NCBI RefSeq assembly: GCF_016428595.1
Contig: NZ_JAELVQ010000010.1
Span: 1 to 64,000 of the forward strand
Reading direction: 5' to 3'
Length of the DNA stretch: 64,000 bases
DNA from: Snuella sedimenti
Lineage (GTDB): Bacteria; Bacteroidota; Bacteroidia; Flavobacteriales; Flavobacteriaceae
Part shown: piece after piece, positions 26,905 to 36,437 of the stretch
Numbering within the stretch: position 1 is the first letter of the stretch
How the letters are laid out: each line of letters starts with the position of its first letter
The notes under the pieces: generated by a model
Database searches by the model: none
Seen by the model: only the letters and a program-made list of their open reading frames with translations
What the model was told of the DNA's origin: nothing
Program-made: the position numbers and the translations under genes

Positions 26905-29900
26905 TTAATCTTCGTCAACTAAAATCCAATCACCACTGGCTAATAGGTGTTCAGCTTGCTTATACTTTAGGGTTTTATTTTCACCATTAATAACGTGTTT
27001 GATGGTAACCCGGTCGTTACGGCCAATTTTAGGCCTGTCTCGAACAATAGTTTCTACCACTTCCTGTCTACGTTGGGTATTACCGGCAGCCCTAGCTTGT
27101 GCCGAACGTTCATCTAAATTAGGGATTTCATCCTTTTGGACATTTAGTTTTTCTTGCTTTCGTGTACGGGCTTCTTGAATGGTATCTTGAGTTTCTTGAG
27201 GTAGCTCACCTTTAAATAGGAACGAAATAACATCCTTGTTAACTTGATCTATCATCGCTTTAAATAATTCGAAAGCCTCAAATTTATAAATCAATAAAGG
27301 GTCTTTTTGTTCATGAACAGCAAGCTGTACCGATTGTTTTAGTTCGTCCATTTTACGCAAATGGGTTTTCCAGGCATCATCAATAATAGCCAGCGTAATG
27401 TTTTTTTCAAAATCGGTAATTAATTGTTTTCCTTTTGTTTCATAAGCTTTTTCAAGATCGGTTACAACTTGTAAACTTTTAATGCCGTCTGTAAAAGGTA
27501 CTACAATGCGCTTGAATTTATCACGTTGTGTTTCGTAAACGTTTTTAATAACCGGAAATGCAATTTCTGCATTACGAGTCATTTTTTCTTTATAATGCTC
27601 GAAAGCAGCCTTGTATATTTTTGAAGTTATCTCCTGAGCTGATAAATTTCCGAATTCAGCTTCCGTAACAGGAGAACTCATTGAGAAAAAGCGGATTAGT
27701 TCGAACTCGAAATTTTTATAATCGTTAGCAGCTTTATTAGATTCAGAAATACCTTCAGAGGTGTCAAAGATCATGTTTGCTAAATCTACACGAAGACGTT
27801 CTCCAAATAAGGCATGGTGACGACGTTTATAAATAACCTCACGTTGTGCATTCATAACATCGTCGTACTCTAATAAACGTTTACGAACACCAAAGTTGTT
27901 TTCTTCTACTTTCTTCTGGGCACGTTCAATAGATTTGGAAATCATGGAATGCTGGATAACTTCCCCCTCTTTTAGCCCCATACGGTCCATCATTTTAGCG
28001 ATACGCTCACTACCAAATAAACGCATTAAGTTGTCTTCGAGAGAAACGTAAAACTGCGAACTTCCCGGATCTCCCTGACGACCGGCGCGTCCTCGTAACT
28101 GACGGTCTACACGACGTGAATCATGACGTTCGGTACCTATAATGGCTAAACCTCCGGCAGCTTTAACAGCTTCGGTTAATTTAATATCGGTACCACGACC
28201 TGCCATGTTGGTAGCTATAGTTACCTGCCCAGGTTGACCGGCCTCTGCAACAATATCGGCTTCTTTTTTGTGGAGTTTCGCGTTCAGTACATTGTGTGGT
28301 ATTTTTCGAATACTAAGCATTTTTCCAAGCAATTCACTAATTTCTACCGAAGTAGTACCAATAAGTACAGGTCTGCCAGCTTGCGATAACTTAGTTACCT
28401 CTTCAATAACGGCATTGTACTTTTCGCGTTTTGTTTTGTAAACCAAATCGTCACGGTCGTCACGTGCAATAGGTCTGTTAGTTGGAATTTCTACAACATC
28501 CAATTTATAGATTTCCCAAAATTCCCCAGCTTCGGTTACTGCTGTACCCGTCATACCCGAAAGCTTACGGTACATTCTAAAGTAATTTTGAAGTGTAACG
28601 GTTGCAAAGGTTTGCGTTGCATCCTCAATCTTTACATTTTCTTTGGCTTCAATCGCTTGGTGCAATCCGTCACTATAGCGACGTCCATCCATAATACGAC
28701 CAGTTTGTTCATCAACAATCATTACTTTGTTGTCAATTACCACATACTGGGTGTCTTTTTCAAACAAAGCATATGCTTTTAACAATTGGTTAAGTGTATG
28801 GATGCGCTCCGATTTTACAGCAAAATCTTTATATAAGGCTTCTTTTAGATTGGCTTCTTCTTCAGCCGAAAGGCCTTGTTGCTCTATTTTTGCAATCTCA
28901 AGACCAATTTCAGGCATAACAAAGAAATCTGGATTGTTCTTTCCAGACAAGTATTCAATTCCCTTATCGGTAAGTTCTATTTGATTGTTCTTTTCTTCAA
29001 TAACATAATACAGCTCGGCATCAACCTTTGGCATTTCACGGTTGTTGTCCTGCATGTAAAAGTTTTCGGTTTTTTGAAGTAGCTGTTTAACACCTTCTTC
29101 ACTTAAAAACTTAATAAGTGCCTTGTTTTTTGGCATACCTCGGTAAACCCTTAATAATTGAAAACCACCTTCTTTGGTGTCGCCCGATGTGATCAACTTT
29201 TTGGCTTCGGCCAAGACACCTGTTAAATATTTACGTTGTACCCCTACAATATCGTCTACCTTAGGTTTTAATTCAACAAACTCATGACGTTCACCTTGTG
29301 GAATAGGCCCGGAGATAATTAATGGTGTACGTGCATCATCGACTAATACAGAATCCACCTCATCCACTATGGCGTAATTGTGCGGACGCTGTACAAGATC
29401 GTTTGGTGCATGTGCCATGTTATCACGCAAATAATCAAATCCAAATTCGTTGTTGGTACCGTAGGTAATATCGGCATTATAAGCTTTTTTACGTGCTTCG
29501 GAATTCGGTTGGTGGTAGTCAATACAATCAACACTTAATCCATGGAATTGAAAAATTGGAGCCATCCACGCACTGTCACGTTTCGCTAAGTAGTCGTTTA
29601 CGGTAACTAAATGCACGCCTCTTCCAGATAGTGCATTGAGATACATTGGTAATGTAGCAACCAAGGTTTTACCTTCACCTGTTTGCATCTCTGCTATTTT
29701 TCCTTGGTGCATGGCAACCCCACCAATAAGCTGTACATCGTAATGTACCATATCCCAGGTTATAGGTTTACCAGCAGCATCCCAAGAGTTGGACCAAGTA
29801 GCTTTGTCGTTGTCTAAGGTAATATAATCATTGGATCCGGATAGTTCGCGGTCGTATGCAGTTGCTGTAACGGTTAATGTTGTATTGTTGGCAAAGCGTT

Positions 29901-30261
29901 TTGCTGTTTCCTTTACAACAGCAAAGGCTTCTGGTAAAATTTCATTTAAAACCGCTTCGGTAGCATCGTAGGCATCGTCTTTAAGTTTGTCGATATCCAG
30001 ATAGATATCTTCGCGCTTATCAATATCTTCCGTATTCTCAGCTTCTTCAAGTAAGCTAGCAATACGGTCGTCTATGTCTTTTGTGGCTGCCGTGATACGC
30101 TCTTTAAATGCAACGGTCTTGGCTCTTAATGCGTCATGTGACAAGGCTTCTAAAGCGGCTTCAAAGCTTTTGATTTCGTTGACTATTGGGGTAATGGCTT
30201 TAACGTCTTGTTTTGACTTGTCGCCAACAAATACTTTTAGTATCGAGTCTAAAAAGGTCAT
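26905..30261 (-). CDS. secA: Preprotein translocase ATPase SecA
   Basis: The motor that drives unfolded preproteins through SecYEG. Started at the ATG 30261 (MTFLDSILKVFVGDKSK), the product is 1118 aa, long as in other Bacteroidota because of insertions around the nucleotide-binding and preprotein-crosslinking regions. Walker A is MQTGEGKTLVATLPMYLNAL, the DEAD-like box is VDEVDSVLVDDARTPLIISG, and the second helicase domain has TNMAGRGTDIKL and GRAGRQGDPGSSQFY. The C-terminus (KQAEHLLASGDWILVDED) lacks the cysteine-rich zinc/SecB-binding tail of proteobacterial SecA. A -7 box TATCTTTG lies on the minus strand at 30355-30348. Confidence 0.97.
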   Translation of the reverse strand: MTFLDSILKVFVGDKSKQDVKAITPIVNEIKSFEAALEALSHDALRAKTVAFKERITAATKDIDDRIASLLEEAENTEDIDKREDIYLDIDKLKDDAYDATEAVLNEILPEAFAVVKETAKRFANNTTLTVTATAYDRELSGSNDYITLDNDKATWSNSWDAAGKPITWDMVHYDVQLIGGVAMHQGKIAEMQTGEGKTLVATLPMYLNALSGRGVHLVTVNDYLAKRDSAWMAPIFQFHGLSVDCIDYHQPNSEARKKAYNADITYGTNNEFGFDYLRDNMAHAPNDLVQRPHNYAIVDEVDSVLVDDARTPLIISGPIPQGERHEFVELKPKVDDIVGVQRKYLTGVLAEAKKLITSGDTKEGGFQLLRVYRGMPKNKALIKFLSEEGVKQLLQKTENFYMQDNNREMPKVDAELYYVIEEKNNQIELTDKGIEYLSGKNNPDFFVMPEIGLEIAKIEQQGLSAEEEANLKEALYKDFAVKSERIHTLNQLLKAYALFEKDTQYVVIDNKVMIVDEQTGRIMDGRRYSDGLHQAIEAKENVKIEDATQTFATVTLQNYFRMYRKLSGMTGTAVTEAGEFWEIYKLDVVEIPTNRPIARDDRDDLVYKTKREKYNAVIEEVTKLSQAGRPVLIGTTSVEISELLGKMLSIRKIPHNVLNAKLHKKEADIVAEAGQPGQVTIATNMAGRGTDIKLTEAVKAAGGLAIIGTERHDSRRVDRQLRGRAGRQGDPGSSQFYVSLEDNLMRLFGSERIAKMMDRMGLKEGEVIQHSMISKSIERAQKKVEENNFGVRKRLLEYDDVMNAQREVIYKRRHHALFGERLRVDLANMIFDTSEGISESNKAANDYKNFEFELIRFFSMSSPVTEAEFGNLSAQEITSKIYKAAFEHYKEKMTRNAEIAFPVIKNVYETQRDKFKRIVVPFTDGIKSLQVVTDLEKAYETKGKQLITDFEKNITLAIIDDAWKTHLRKMDELKQSVQLAVHEQKDPLLIYKFEAFELFKAMIDQVNKDVISFLFKGELPQETQDTIQEARTRKQEKLNVQKDEIPNLDERSAQARAAGNTQRRQEVVETIVRDRPKIGRNDRVTIKHVINGENKTLKYKQAEHLLASGDWILVDED

Positions 30262-30347
30262 GTGGTCTATAAATTTTATATGCACTGCGAAGTACGTAGT
30301 GCGTTGTCTATTTGTTTTATTATCTTAAAACCCACAAAAAGGGCTTT

Positions 30348-30355
30348 CAAAGATA
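30348..30355 (-). promoter_or_regulatory. Candidate -7 box for secA
   Basis: TATCTTTG on the minus strand, an exact TAnnTTTG match about 87 bp before the secA start. No clear -33 TTG was found at the expected spacing. Confidence 0.4.
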
Positions 30356-30387
30356 CATTATGTTATGTTGTTTTGTAAAGATTAGCA

Positions 30388-30418
30388 AAAAAAAAAGCCT
30401 CGATACGAGACTTTTAAC
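30388..30418 (-). terminator. Terminator after the DUF2795 gene
   Basis: On the minus strand AAAAGTCTCG and CGAGGCTTTT pair around a short loop and are followed by a long T-tract. It ends the DUF2795 gene transcript before secA. Confidence 0.65.
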
Positions 30419-30435
30419 TATTCTTTATGCTTTTA

Positions 30436-30657
30436 TTAATATTCGTCCTCGTTCCAGAGGTAATCTTCGTCCGTTGGATAGTCTGACCAAATTTCTTCAA
30501 TTGAGTCGTATGCATCTCCTTCATCTTCAATTGACTGTAAATTTTCAACAACTTCCAAAGGTGCTCCCGTTCTAATAGCGTAATCTATTAACTCGTCTTT
30601 TGTTGCTGGCCAAGGTGCATCACTTAAATAAGATGCTAATTCTAATGTCCAATACAT
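30436..30657 (-). CDS. DUF2795 domain small acidic protein
   Basis: A 73-aa cytoplasmic protein. The first half (MYWTLELASYLSDAPWPATKDELIDYAIRTGAPLEVVENLQSL-like) is a DUF2795 domain, a small helical domain common next to housekeeping genes in Bacteroidota. The C-terminus is very acidic (EIWSDYPTDEDYLWNEDEY). No biochemical function is established to my knowledge. It has its own promoter (TTG-N19-TATTTTTG) and terminator, so it is a single-gene unit upstream of secA. Confidence 0.85.
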   Translation of the reverse strand: MYWTLELASYLSDAPWPATKDELIDYAIRTGAPLEVVENLQSIEDEGDAYDSIEEIWSDYPTDEDYLWNEDEY

Positions 30658-30680
30658 TGTTCTTTGTGTTTAATTTTTTG

Positions 30681-30710
30681 CAAAAATAAATTTTTAGTTT
30701 AAACAGGCAA
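30681..30710 (-). promoter_or_regulatory. Promoter of the DUF2795 gene (TTG-N19-TATTTTTG)
   Basis: On the minus strand TTG (30710-30708), exactly 19 bp, then TATTTTTG (30688-30681): a full match to the Bacteroidota consensus, 24 bp before the start codon. It is the best-formed promoter I saw in the window. Confidence 0.7.
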
Positions 30711-30841
30711 GAAAAAAATGAATTATTTAATTATTAAATTAAAGAACGTATTTTCTTTCGAAATTTAAACAATTGAAATTTACCCCTACTATTATTAATA
30801 AAAATTAAGATTGTGATGGATGTGTATTTCAAAAAACAAGC

Positions 30842-31414
30842 CTATTGCTTTTCGGGTATCCACTTAATTTCATCTGCTTGTAAGTCGTGTGACAACTTTC
30901 GTGCCAATACAAAAAGATAGTCAGAAAGACGGTTTAAGTAGATTAAAGTATTAGCATCTAAAGGACTAATATCATGAAGGGCCGTTGCTAAACGCTCGGT
31001 ACGACGGCAAACACAGCGGGCTATGTGACAGAATGACACGGTTTGGTGCCCGCCGGGAAGGACAAAATGTGTCATAGGGGGTAAGGCATCGTTCATGTTG
31101 TCCATTTCTTGTTCTAAACGTTCAATGTCTTCCAAAGCTACTTTTGGAATATTTAATCGCGCCTTGCCACTTTTTAAAATGGCCTTTTCAGGATCGGTCG
31201 CTAAAATAGCGCCTATGGTAAATAAACGGTCCTGAATATGAATCAAGACCTCTTTATAGTGTGTGTTAATGTCCTGATCGCGAATCAATCCGATATGTGA
31301 GTTCAATTCGTCTATAGTACCATAGCTTTCAATGCGGATATGGTGTTTGGGCACGCGTGTGCCTCCAAATAAAGCTGTGGTGCCTTTGTCACCTGTTTTT
31401 GTGTAAATCTTCAT
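30842..31414 (-). CDS. Cob(I)yrinic acid a,c-diamide adenosyltransferase, PduO type
   Basis: A 190-aa five-helix-bundle enzyme that transfers the adenosyl group of ATP to cob(I)alamin, giving coenzyme B12. The ATP-binding N-terminus MKIYTKTGDKGTTALFGGTRVPKHHIRIESYGTIDEL-like pattern is characteristic of the PduO family; later motifs are CHIARCVCRRTERLA and YLNRLSDYLFVLARK. No other cobalamin gene is nearby and I see no B12 riboswitch. A heptad-repeat array (GTTAAAA units) begins 11 bp upstream of its start codon. Confidence 0.95.
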   Translation of the reverse strand: MKIYTKTGDKGTTALFGGTRVPKHHIRIESYGTIDELNSHIGLIRDQDINTHYKEVLIHIQDRLFTIGAILATDPEKAILKSGKARLNIPKVALEDIERLEQEMDNMNDALPPMTHFVLPGGHQTVSFCHIARCVCRRTERLATALHDISPLDANTLIYLNRLSDYLFVLARKLSHDLQADEIKWIPEKQ

Positions 31415-31425
31415 AGATCGTGCAA

Positions 31426-31485
31426 GTTAAAAGTTAAAAGTTAAAAATGAAAAGTTAAAAGTTAAAAGTGTAAAGTTGAAAGTTG
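31426..31485. repeat. Heptad array, GTTAAAA family
   Basis: About eight 7-bp units in one phase from 31426 (GTTAAAA, with variants ATGAAAA, GTGTAAA, GTTGAAA). It lies between the start of the adenosyltransferase gene and the end of the methyltransferase gene, both leftward. Confidence 0.85.
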
Positions 31486-31573
31486 TTTAGGTATTGGGGT
31501 TTGCAATGGAAGTAGTTAATAGTTGGTAGTGTTTGGTACTCTGTAATTAGTATGCTTCTAAATAGTAGTTTTC

Positions 31574-31657
31574 CATAACACATAACCCATAACCCATAAC
31601 CAGTAACCAATAACCAGTAACCAATAACCAATAACCAGTAACCAATAACCTAATACC
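31574..31657. repeat. Heptad array, AATAACC family
   Basis: Twelve 7-bp units in one phase (CATAACC, AGTAACC, AATAACC, TAATACC). Read from the methyltransferase gene (minus strand), the array starts about six bases after the TAA stop at 31664-31666. Confidence 0.88.
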
Positions 31658-31663
31658 CAATCG

Positions 31664-32431
31664 TTAAATCCTGATGTTAAAATGCTCTTTAGCCTGTTCT
31701 TTTCTAAAAAAGACGAGGCCCCAGTAAAAAGTATCTATGGACACGGTTACTTTAGGATGTTGTTTAATGGTGTTCCATGCTTCGGTCATATCTTCGGACC
31801 AATAGATATCATCAAAAATAAAAAGACTGTCGTTATGGGCTGTCGGTAATAGGTTTTCAAAATAAGACAATGTAGCATCTTTTTGATGGTTGCCATCAAA
31901 AAACACCAGATCAAATGTATGGGGAGGTAAATCTTGAAGTTGCTTGCTAAAGTCTTCTTGTATTATTTTAATATTGCCGACATTCTGTAATTGCTTTTTA
32001 CTGAAATTAGCTATAGATGGGCACCCTTCAATACTGGTTATACATGCTTTGGGGTTGGCTAGGCTTAAAGCTTGGGTGGCAATACCTAAAGATGTTCCCA
32101 ACTCGAGAATATTTGAGCAGTCTAGGTGTTTTGCAAGGCGGTACAGTAATCTTGCACGTTTTGTACTCGTACCTGCATATTTGGCTATGGAAGCGATACT
32201 GCGTTCAGGGTGTTTATCAACATGGGATCCGGCTCCCAGATCGGTTACCGTAATGCGCTGTTTGTTTTTTGAGAGTGCTGATTTGTAGTTTTTTATAGTT
32301 TGGTAGGCACTATATTTTGTTTTGTCGTAAAAACATTGGGTTACCAATTGGTATACAAAAGGAGAGTGAACGCCATGTTGGTTGGTGGATCGTAATAAAA
32401 ATTTCAGGTATTGTTGTATTTGATAAAGCAC
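31664..32431 (-). CDS. Class I SAM-dependent methyltransferase
   Basis: A 255-aa cytoplasmic protein with a Rossmann-like methyltransferase fold. Motif I is NILELGTSLGIATQALSLA, the acidic residue of motif II is in CITSIEGCP and the motif IV region is FDLVFFDGNHQKDATL, as in O-methyltransferase-like families. The N-terminus (LYQIQQYLKFLLRSTNQHGVHSPFVYQL) is a recognisable feature of a Bacteroidota subgroup whose substrate I do not know. It sits between two heptad-repeat gaps and is probably transcribed alone or with the ABC-F gene. Confidence 0.85.
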   Translation of the reverse strand: MLYQIQQYLKFLLRSTNQHGVHSPFVYQLVTQCFYDKTKYSAYQTIKNYKSALSKNKQRITVTDLGAGSHVDKHPERSIASIAKYAGTSTKRARLLYRLAKHLDCSNILELGTSLGIATQALSLANPKACITSIEGCPSIANFSKKQLQNVGNIKIIQEDFSKQLQDLPPHTFDLVFFDGNHQKDATLSYFENLLPTAHNDSLFIFDDIYWSEDMTEAWNTIKQHPKVTVSIDTFYWGLVFFRKEQAKEHFNIRI

Positions 32432-32538
32432 TTAAGTTGTAAAGTTAAAAAGTTTATGGAGTTTCAGGTTTCAAGTTAAAAAGTTTTAAGGTTTTGAGTA
32501 ATAAGTTTTAAAAATGAAAAGCGAAAAGTTAGAAGCTA

Positions 32539-32643
32539 AATAACCAATAACCAATAATCAATAGTCAATAATCAATAATCAATAACCAATACCTAATACC
32601 CAACAACCAACAACCAACAACCAACAACCACTACCCATTACCC
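32539..32643. repeat. Heptad array, AATAACC/AACAACC family, reaching the ABC-F stop codon
   Basis: Fifteen consecutive 7-bp units in one phase (AATAACC, AATAATC, AATACCC, AACAACC, ACTACCC, ATTACCC). The last unit contains the TAA stop of the ABC-F gene (32638-32640, minus strand). Just before it (32432-32538) is A-rich sequence with AAAAGTT-like words. Confidence 0.9.
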
Positions 32644-34500
32644 CTCCAACTTAGCCGACAGTTCAAACCAGCGTTCTTCTTTGGCTTCCATGATCTCTAT
32701 TAACTCCTGAAGTTCAAGGGATAAGGTGTTGATCTCTTCCTGGGTCAGGTCGGGATCATTAAAACGGGCTTCCAGTGCTTTTTTATCGTAGGCCAGGGAA
32801 TTGAGTTTGCTTTCAATGTTTTTAAGTTCCTTTTCTTCGTTGTAAGACAGCTTATTCGCTTCATTTTGCTTTATAGCATGGTTGTCTTTTTTTGTTTCCG
32901 AAACTGATGGAACGATTGGTTGGCTGTCCTCGTAAACTCTGTAGTCGGTGTAATTCCCAGGGAAATCCTCAATAACGCCTTCACCCTTAAAAACAAAGAG
33001 GTGATCAACTACTTTGTCCATAAAGTACCGATCGTGTGACACTACAATGATGCAACCTGGAAAATCCAGTAAGAAACTCTCAAGAACGTTAAGGGTAACG
33101 ATGTCCAGATCGTTTGTTGGCTCATCAAGGATCAAAAAATTAGGGTTTTGTATAAGTACGGTACATAAGTACAGGCGTTTGCGTTCGCCACCACTTAATT
33201 TTTCTACAAAGTCGTATTGTTTTTTTCTACTGAACAGGAAGCGCTCCAAAAGCTGTTGCGCACTAATTTGACGTCCTTTTTTTAGCGGAATGTAGTCACC
33301 AAACGCCCTGATAACATCAATAACTTTTTGTTCAGGTTTTATGTTGATGCCATTTTGGGTATAGTAGCCAAATTTAACGGTATCTCCTTTAATAACTTTT
33401 CCAGAATCGGGTTTGGCGGTTTGTGTGAGAATATTTAAAAATGAGGTTTTTCCGGTGCCATTTTTTCCAATAATACCTACACGTTCCCCTTTTTTAAAGG
33501 TATAGTCGAAGCCGTTGAGTATGATCTTTTCTTTAAATGCTTTCGATACTTTGTGAAATTCCAGTATTTTGCTGCCTAGGCGCTCCATGTTTAACTCCAA
33601 TTGTACTTCATGGTCATTTCTGCGTTGGTGTGCCCTATGTTTAATATCCTTAAAATCGTCTATTCTGGACTTCGATTTGGTAGTTCTGGCTTTGGGCTGG
33701 CGTCGCATCCAATCCAATTCTTTTTTAAAAAGCTGTTTGGCTTTGCCTGTTTCGATAGCTTCTCGTTCAATGCGAGCTTCTCGTTTTTCTAGATAATAAG
33801 AGTAGTTGCCTTTATAGCTATAAAGCTTGCCTTCGTCGAGTTCGATAATTTCATTGCACACACGTTCTAAAAAATAGCGGTCGTGCGTTACCATAAACAG
33901 GGTGATGTTTTCTTTAGCAAAAAAAGCTTCCAGCCACTCGATCATTTCCAGGTCCAAATGGTTGGTAGGCTCATCCAGAATTAACAGGTCTGGTTTATTA
34001 ATTAGGGCATTGGCCAGAGCTAACCGTTTTTTTTGACCGCCCGAAAGGGTGCTTATCTTTTGGTCTAGTTGGTCTAGTTTTAGTTTAAAGAGTATCTGTT
34101 TGTAGAGCGTTTCGAAGTCCCAGGCTTGATGCTGTTCCATTTGGTCGAAGGCATGTTGGTAGGCTTCGGTGTCTTCTGGGTTTAATAGCGCCTTTTCGTA
34201 ATTGGCGATGACTTTTAAAATAGGATTGTCACTTATAAAAATAGCTTCTTCTACGGTAAGGCTGGGATCAAACTTAGGGTCCTGTGATAAAAAGGATATT
34301 GCAATGTCTTTTCTGTAGGTCACCGATCCAGCGTCGGGTTCGTCCTCTCCAGAAATAATATTTAATATAGAGGTTTTACCTGAGCCATTTTTTGCTACAA
34401 AGGCTATTTTTTGATCTTTATGGACGCTAAAGGAAATATCCTGAAAGAGTGTAAGCTCTCCATAAGATTTCGATATGTTCTCAACCGTTAAGTAATTCAC
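32638..34500 (-). CDS. ABC-F family ATP-binding protein (Uup/EttA-like)
   Basis: A 620-aa soluble protein with two ABC domains and no membrane segments. First domain: Walker A GKNGSGKTS-like (AKNGSGKTSIL), signature LSGGQKKRLALANAL, Walker B LLILDEPTNHLD. Second domain: GKNGTGKTSFL, LSGGERKRLYL and FLILDEPTNDLD. The linker between them is charged (ERLGSKILEFHKV), and a C-terminal coiled coil (EEKELKNIESKLNSLAYDKKALEAR) resembles Uup. ABC-F proteins act on the ribosome or, for Uup, in replication-linked DNA stability. Nothing points to an antibiotic-resistance subtype. Confidence 0.93.
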   Translation of the reverse strand: MNYLTVENISKSYGELTLFQDISFSVHKDQKIAFVAKNGSGKTSILNIISGEDEPDAGSVTYRKDIAISFLSQDPKFDPSLTVEEAIFISDNPILKVIANYEKALLNPEDTEAYQHAFDQMEQHQAWDFETLYKQILFKLKLDQLDQKISTLSGGQKKRLALANALINKPDLLILDEPTNHLDLEMIEWLEAFFAKENITLFMVTHDRYFLERVCNEIIELDEGKLYSYKGNYSYYLEKREARIEREAIETGKAKQLFKKELDWMRRQPKARTTKSKSRIDDFKDIKHRAHQRRNDHEVQLELNMERLGSKILEFHKVSKAFKEKIILNGFDYTFKKGERVGIIGKNGTGKTSFLNILTQTAKPDSGKVIKGDTVKFGYYTQNGINIKPEQKVIDVIRAFGDYIPLKKGRQISAQQLLERFLFSRKKQYDFVEKLSGGERKRLYLCTVLIQNPNFLILDEPTNDLDIVTLNVLESFLLDFPGCIIVVSHDRYFMDKVVDHLFVFKGEGVIEDFPGNYTDYRVYEDSQPIVPSVSETKKDNHAIKQNEANKLSYNEEKELKNIESKLNSLAYDKKALEARFNDPDLTQEEINTLSLELQELIEIMEAKEERWFELSAKLEG

Positions 34501-35309
34501 AATGTCTTTTTTGCAAAGAACGTATAAATTCGTAAAACATACCAGAGGGGTTTTAGGTTTTTTGGGGTTATGTAGTTATCTAGTTATGTAGTTATGAGGT
34601 TATCTAGTTATGTAGTTGTAGGGTTATGCAGTTGTCAAGTCATGAAATTAGAGGTCAAAGGCAAAAAGCAAAAAGTTAAAAGGGAAAAGTTGGAAGAGGG
34701 AAGACGGATGTTAATTAGAAGGTTAGAAGATTTTTGCGTCTTTTGTCTAGGGTGTTGGGAATTTACTGTTTAGAAATGCACTGATTACCAACTCTCACTG
34801 TATACTTTTACTGAATACTGATACTGTTAATAGGTCTAAGGTCTAGGGTAATGGGGGTTGGAGTGGTTGTTTTAATTGGTATGATGGGTATTTATAATAA
34901 TCAATAGGCAATAATCAATTGTAAATTGAAGGTTTCAAGTTTCAAGGTTATGGGTCTTAGGTTATGGGTTATGAGGTTGTGTTTTAAATTAGCAGTATAA
35001 ATTGCCATTGTAATCTGGCAGGCGAGTGAAGGTGCCGTAAAAAGAAATGCTGTCTAACGACCAGCGGGAGGAGTTCATTTATTTTAGGCTCCGAGACCCT
35101 GTAAGACCGCCGAAGATTGCTAGGCTAGACTTTTTTGTTACTTTTTTGGGCAATGCAAAAAAGTAAGCTCACATTCATGCCTGTTCATTTTATCTTGATA
35201 CTTTCTTTTGAGTAAATTCAAATCAGAATAGATATAATAAGTTTAAATCTAAAATAATTTTTAAGTTTAAATAAAAATAGCACCTTTGTTTTAATACAAC
35301 AGACAATAG
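34501..35309. repeat. 809-bp divergent gap with 8-bp repeats, a stray minisatellite unit and a dispersed hairpin
   Basis: From 34566 to ~34645 there are ten 8-bp units in phase (GTTATGTA, GTTATCTA, GTTATGAG). At ~34754-34850 lies one diverged copy of the unit that is tandemly repeated at 41736-42313. At ~35020-35170 is a dispersed repeat ending in the perfect hairpin TTACTTTTTTG-ggcaatg-CAAAAAAGTAA (35138-35166). The last ~100 bp before the glycosyltransferase start is A/T-rich and should hold its promoter. No coding frame is supported. Confidence 0.75.
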
Positions 35310-36437
35310 ATGAAGTTAGCAATTATTTCACATACGGAGCATTATACGACCGATACTGGGACTTTGGTAGGTTGGGGGGCAACGGTGAATGAAATCAATC
35401 ATTTGTTGGAGGTATTCGACACCATTTACCACGTGGCCATGCTACATACCGATACAGCACCACCAAGTGCATCGCCCTATGTTTCTGATAAAATCGTTTT
35501 TGTGCCTGTGCCGACTACTGGAGGGCGTACCCTGAAAAGTAAGCTGGATACCTTAGTAAAAGCACCAACTGTTGTAAAGATAATTAACAGCGTGTTAAAG
35601 GATGTGGATTGTTTTCAGTTGCGTACACCAACGGGCATGGGAGTTTATTTGATTCCTTATTTAAGTTGGTTTGTAAAAAAACCGGGTTGGTACAAGTATG
35701 CCGGAAACTGGAGCCAAAAACAGGCGCCCTTGGGGTACGCCTTGCAACGTTGGATGTTGAAGTTACAAGGTAGGAAAGTCACTATTAATGGTAAATGGCC
35801 TGACCAGCCAGATCATCATATAAGTTTTGAAAATCCATGCTTGACCATGGAAGACATTGCCATTGGAAAGCGTATAAGATCGCAAAAAAAGTATACAGGT
35901 GCCTTGAACTTTTGCTTTGTGGGACGATTGGAAGAAGAGAAAGGTGTAGAGCGTATTATTAAAGCGTTTAATGGTTTGTCGGAGGCGGATAGTTTACGGG
36001 TGGGAACTGTACATTTGGTTGGTGAAGGAACTGAAATGCCGTATTTTAAAGCTTTGGCAGCTAAGGGTTCGATTAAATACATATTTCATGGTGCTTTGTC
36101 GAGGATGGATGTATTTGATATATATAGATCGTGTGAGGTATTTGTGTTGCCTACAACGGCTTCGGAAGGTTTCCCGAAAGTAATTGTCGAGGCCATGAAT
36201 TTTGGATGTTTGCCAGTAGTATCAAAGCTATCTGCCATTGGTCATTATATTAAAAATGACGAGAACGGGTTTTTGTTGGATCCGGTTACTATAGAGAACC
36301 TAATGGGGTGTTTGCAGCGTGCTTTATATTTAGAACCTTCGGTATATAAAAAGATGTTGACTACTTTTGATACACTCGTTTTAAAGTTTACCTACGCCCA
36401 TTACAACGAACAAATTAAAAAAATACTATCGGTTTGA
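35310..36437 (+). CDS. Glycosyltransferase family 4 protein (exopolysaccharide cluster)
   Basis: A 375-aa cytoplasmic glycosyltransferase with the GT-B fold. The C-terminal nucleotide-sugar site is clear: NFCFVGRLEEEKGVERIIKAF, HLVGEGTEM, VFVLPTTASEGFPKVIVEAMNFG with the EGFPK...E motif, and LPVVSK. It begins a rightward cluster and its last four bases overlap the start of the polymerase/ligase gene, so the two are translationally coupled. The donor and acceptor sugars cannot be predicted from the sequence. Confidence 0.9.
   Translation: MKLAIISHTEHYTTDTGTLVGWGATVNEINHLLEVFDTIYHVAMLHTDTAPPSASPYVSDKIVFVPVPTTGGRTLKSKLDTLVKAPTVVKIINSVLKDVDCFQLRTPTGMGVYLIPYLSWFVKKPGWYKYAGNWSQKQAPLGYALQRWMLKLQGRKVTINGKWPDQPDHHISFENPCLTMEDIAIGKRIRSQKKYTGALNFCFVGRLEEEKGVERIIKAFNGLSEADSLRVGTVHLVGEGTEMPYFKALAAKGSIKYIFHGALSRMDVFDIYRSCEVFVLPTTASEGFPKVIVEAMNFGCLPVVSKLSAIGHYIKNDENGFLLDPVTIENLMGCLQRALYLEPSVYKKMLTTFDTLVLKFTYAHYNEQIKKILSV

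Noticed and set aside
30658-31414. Cobalamin riboswitch near the adenosyltransferase gene
   Set aside because: Upstream sequence of that gene is a GTTAAAA heptad array with no B12-box-like motif or conserved fold that I can see.
31574-31657. Heptad arrays as CRISPR or CRISPR-like arrays
   Set aside because: Units are 7 bp without spacers; they are simple tandem repeats.
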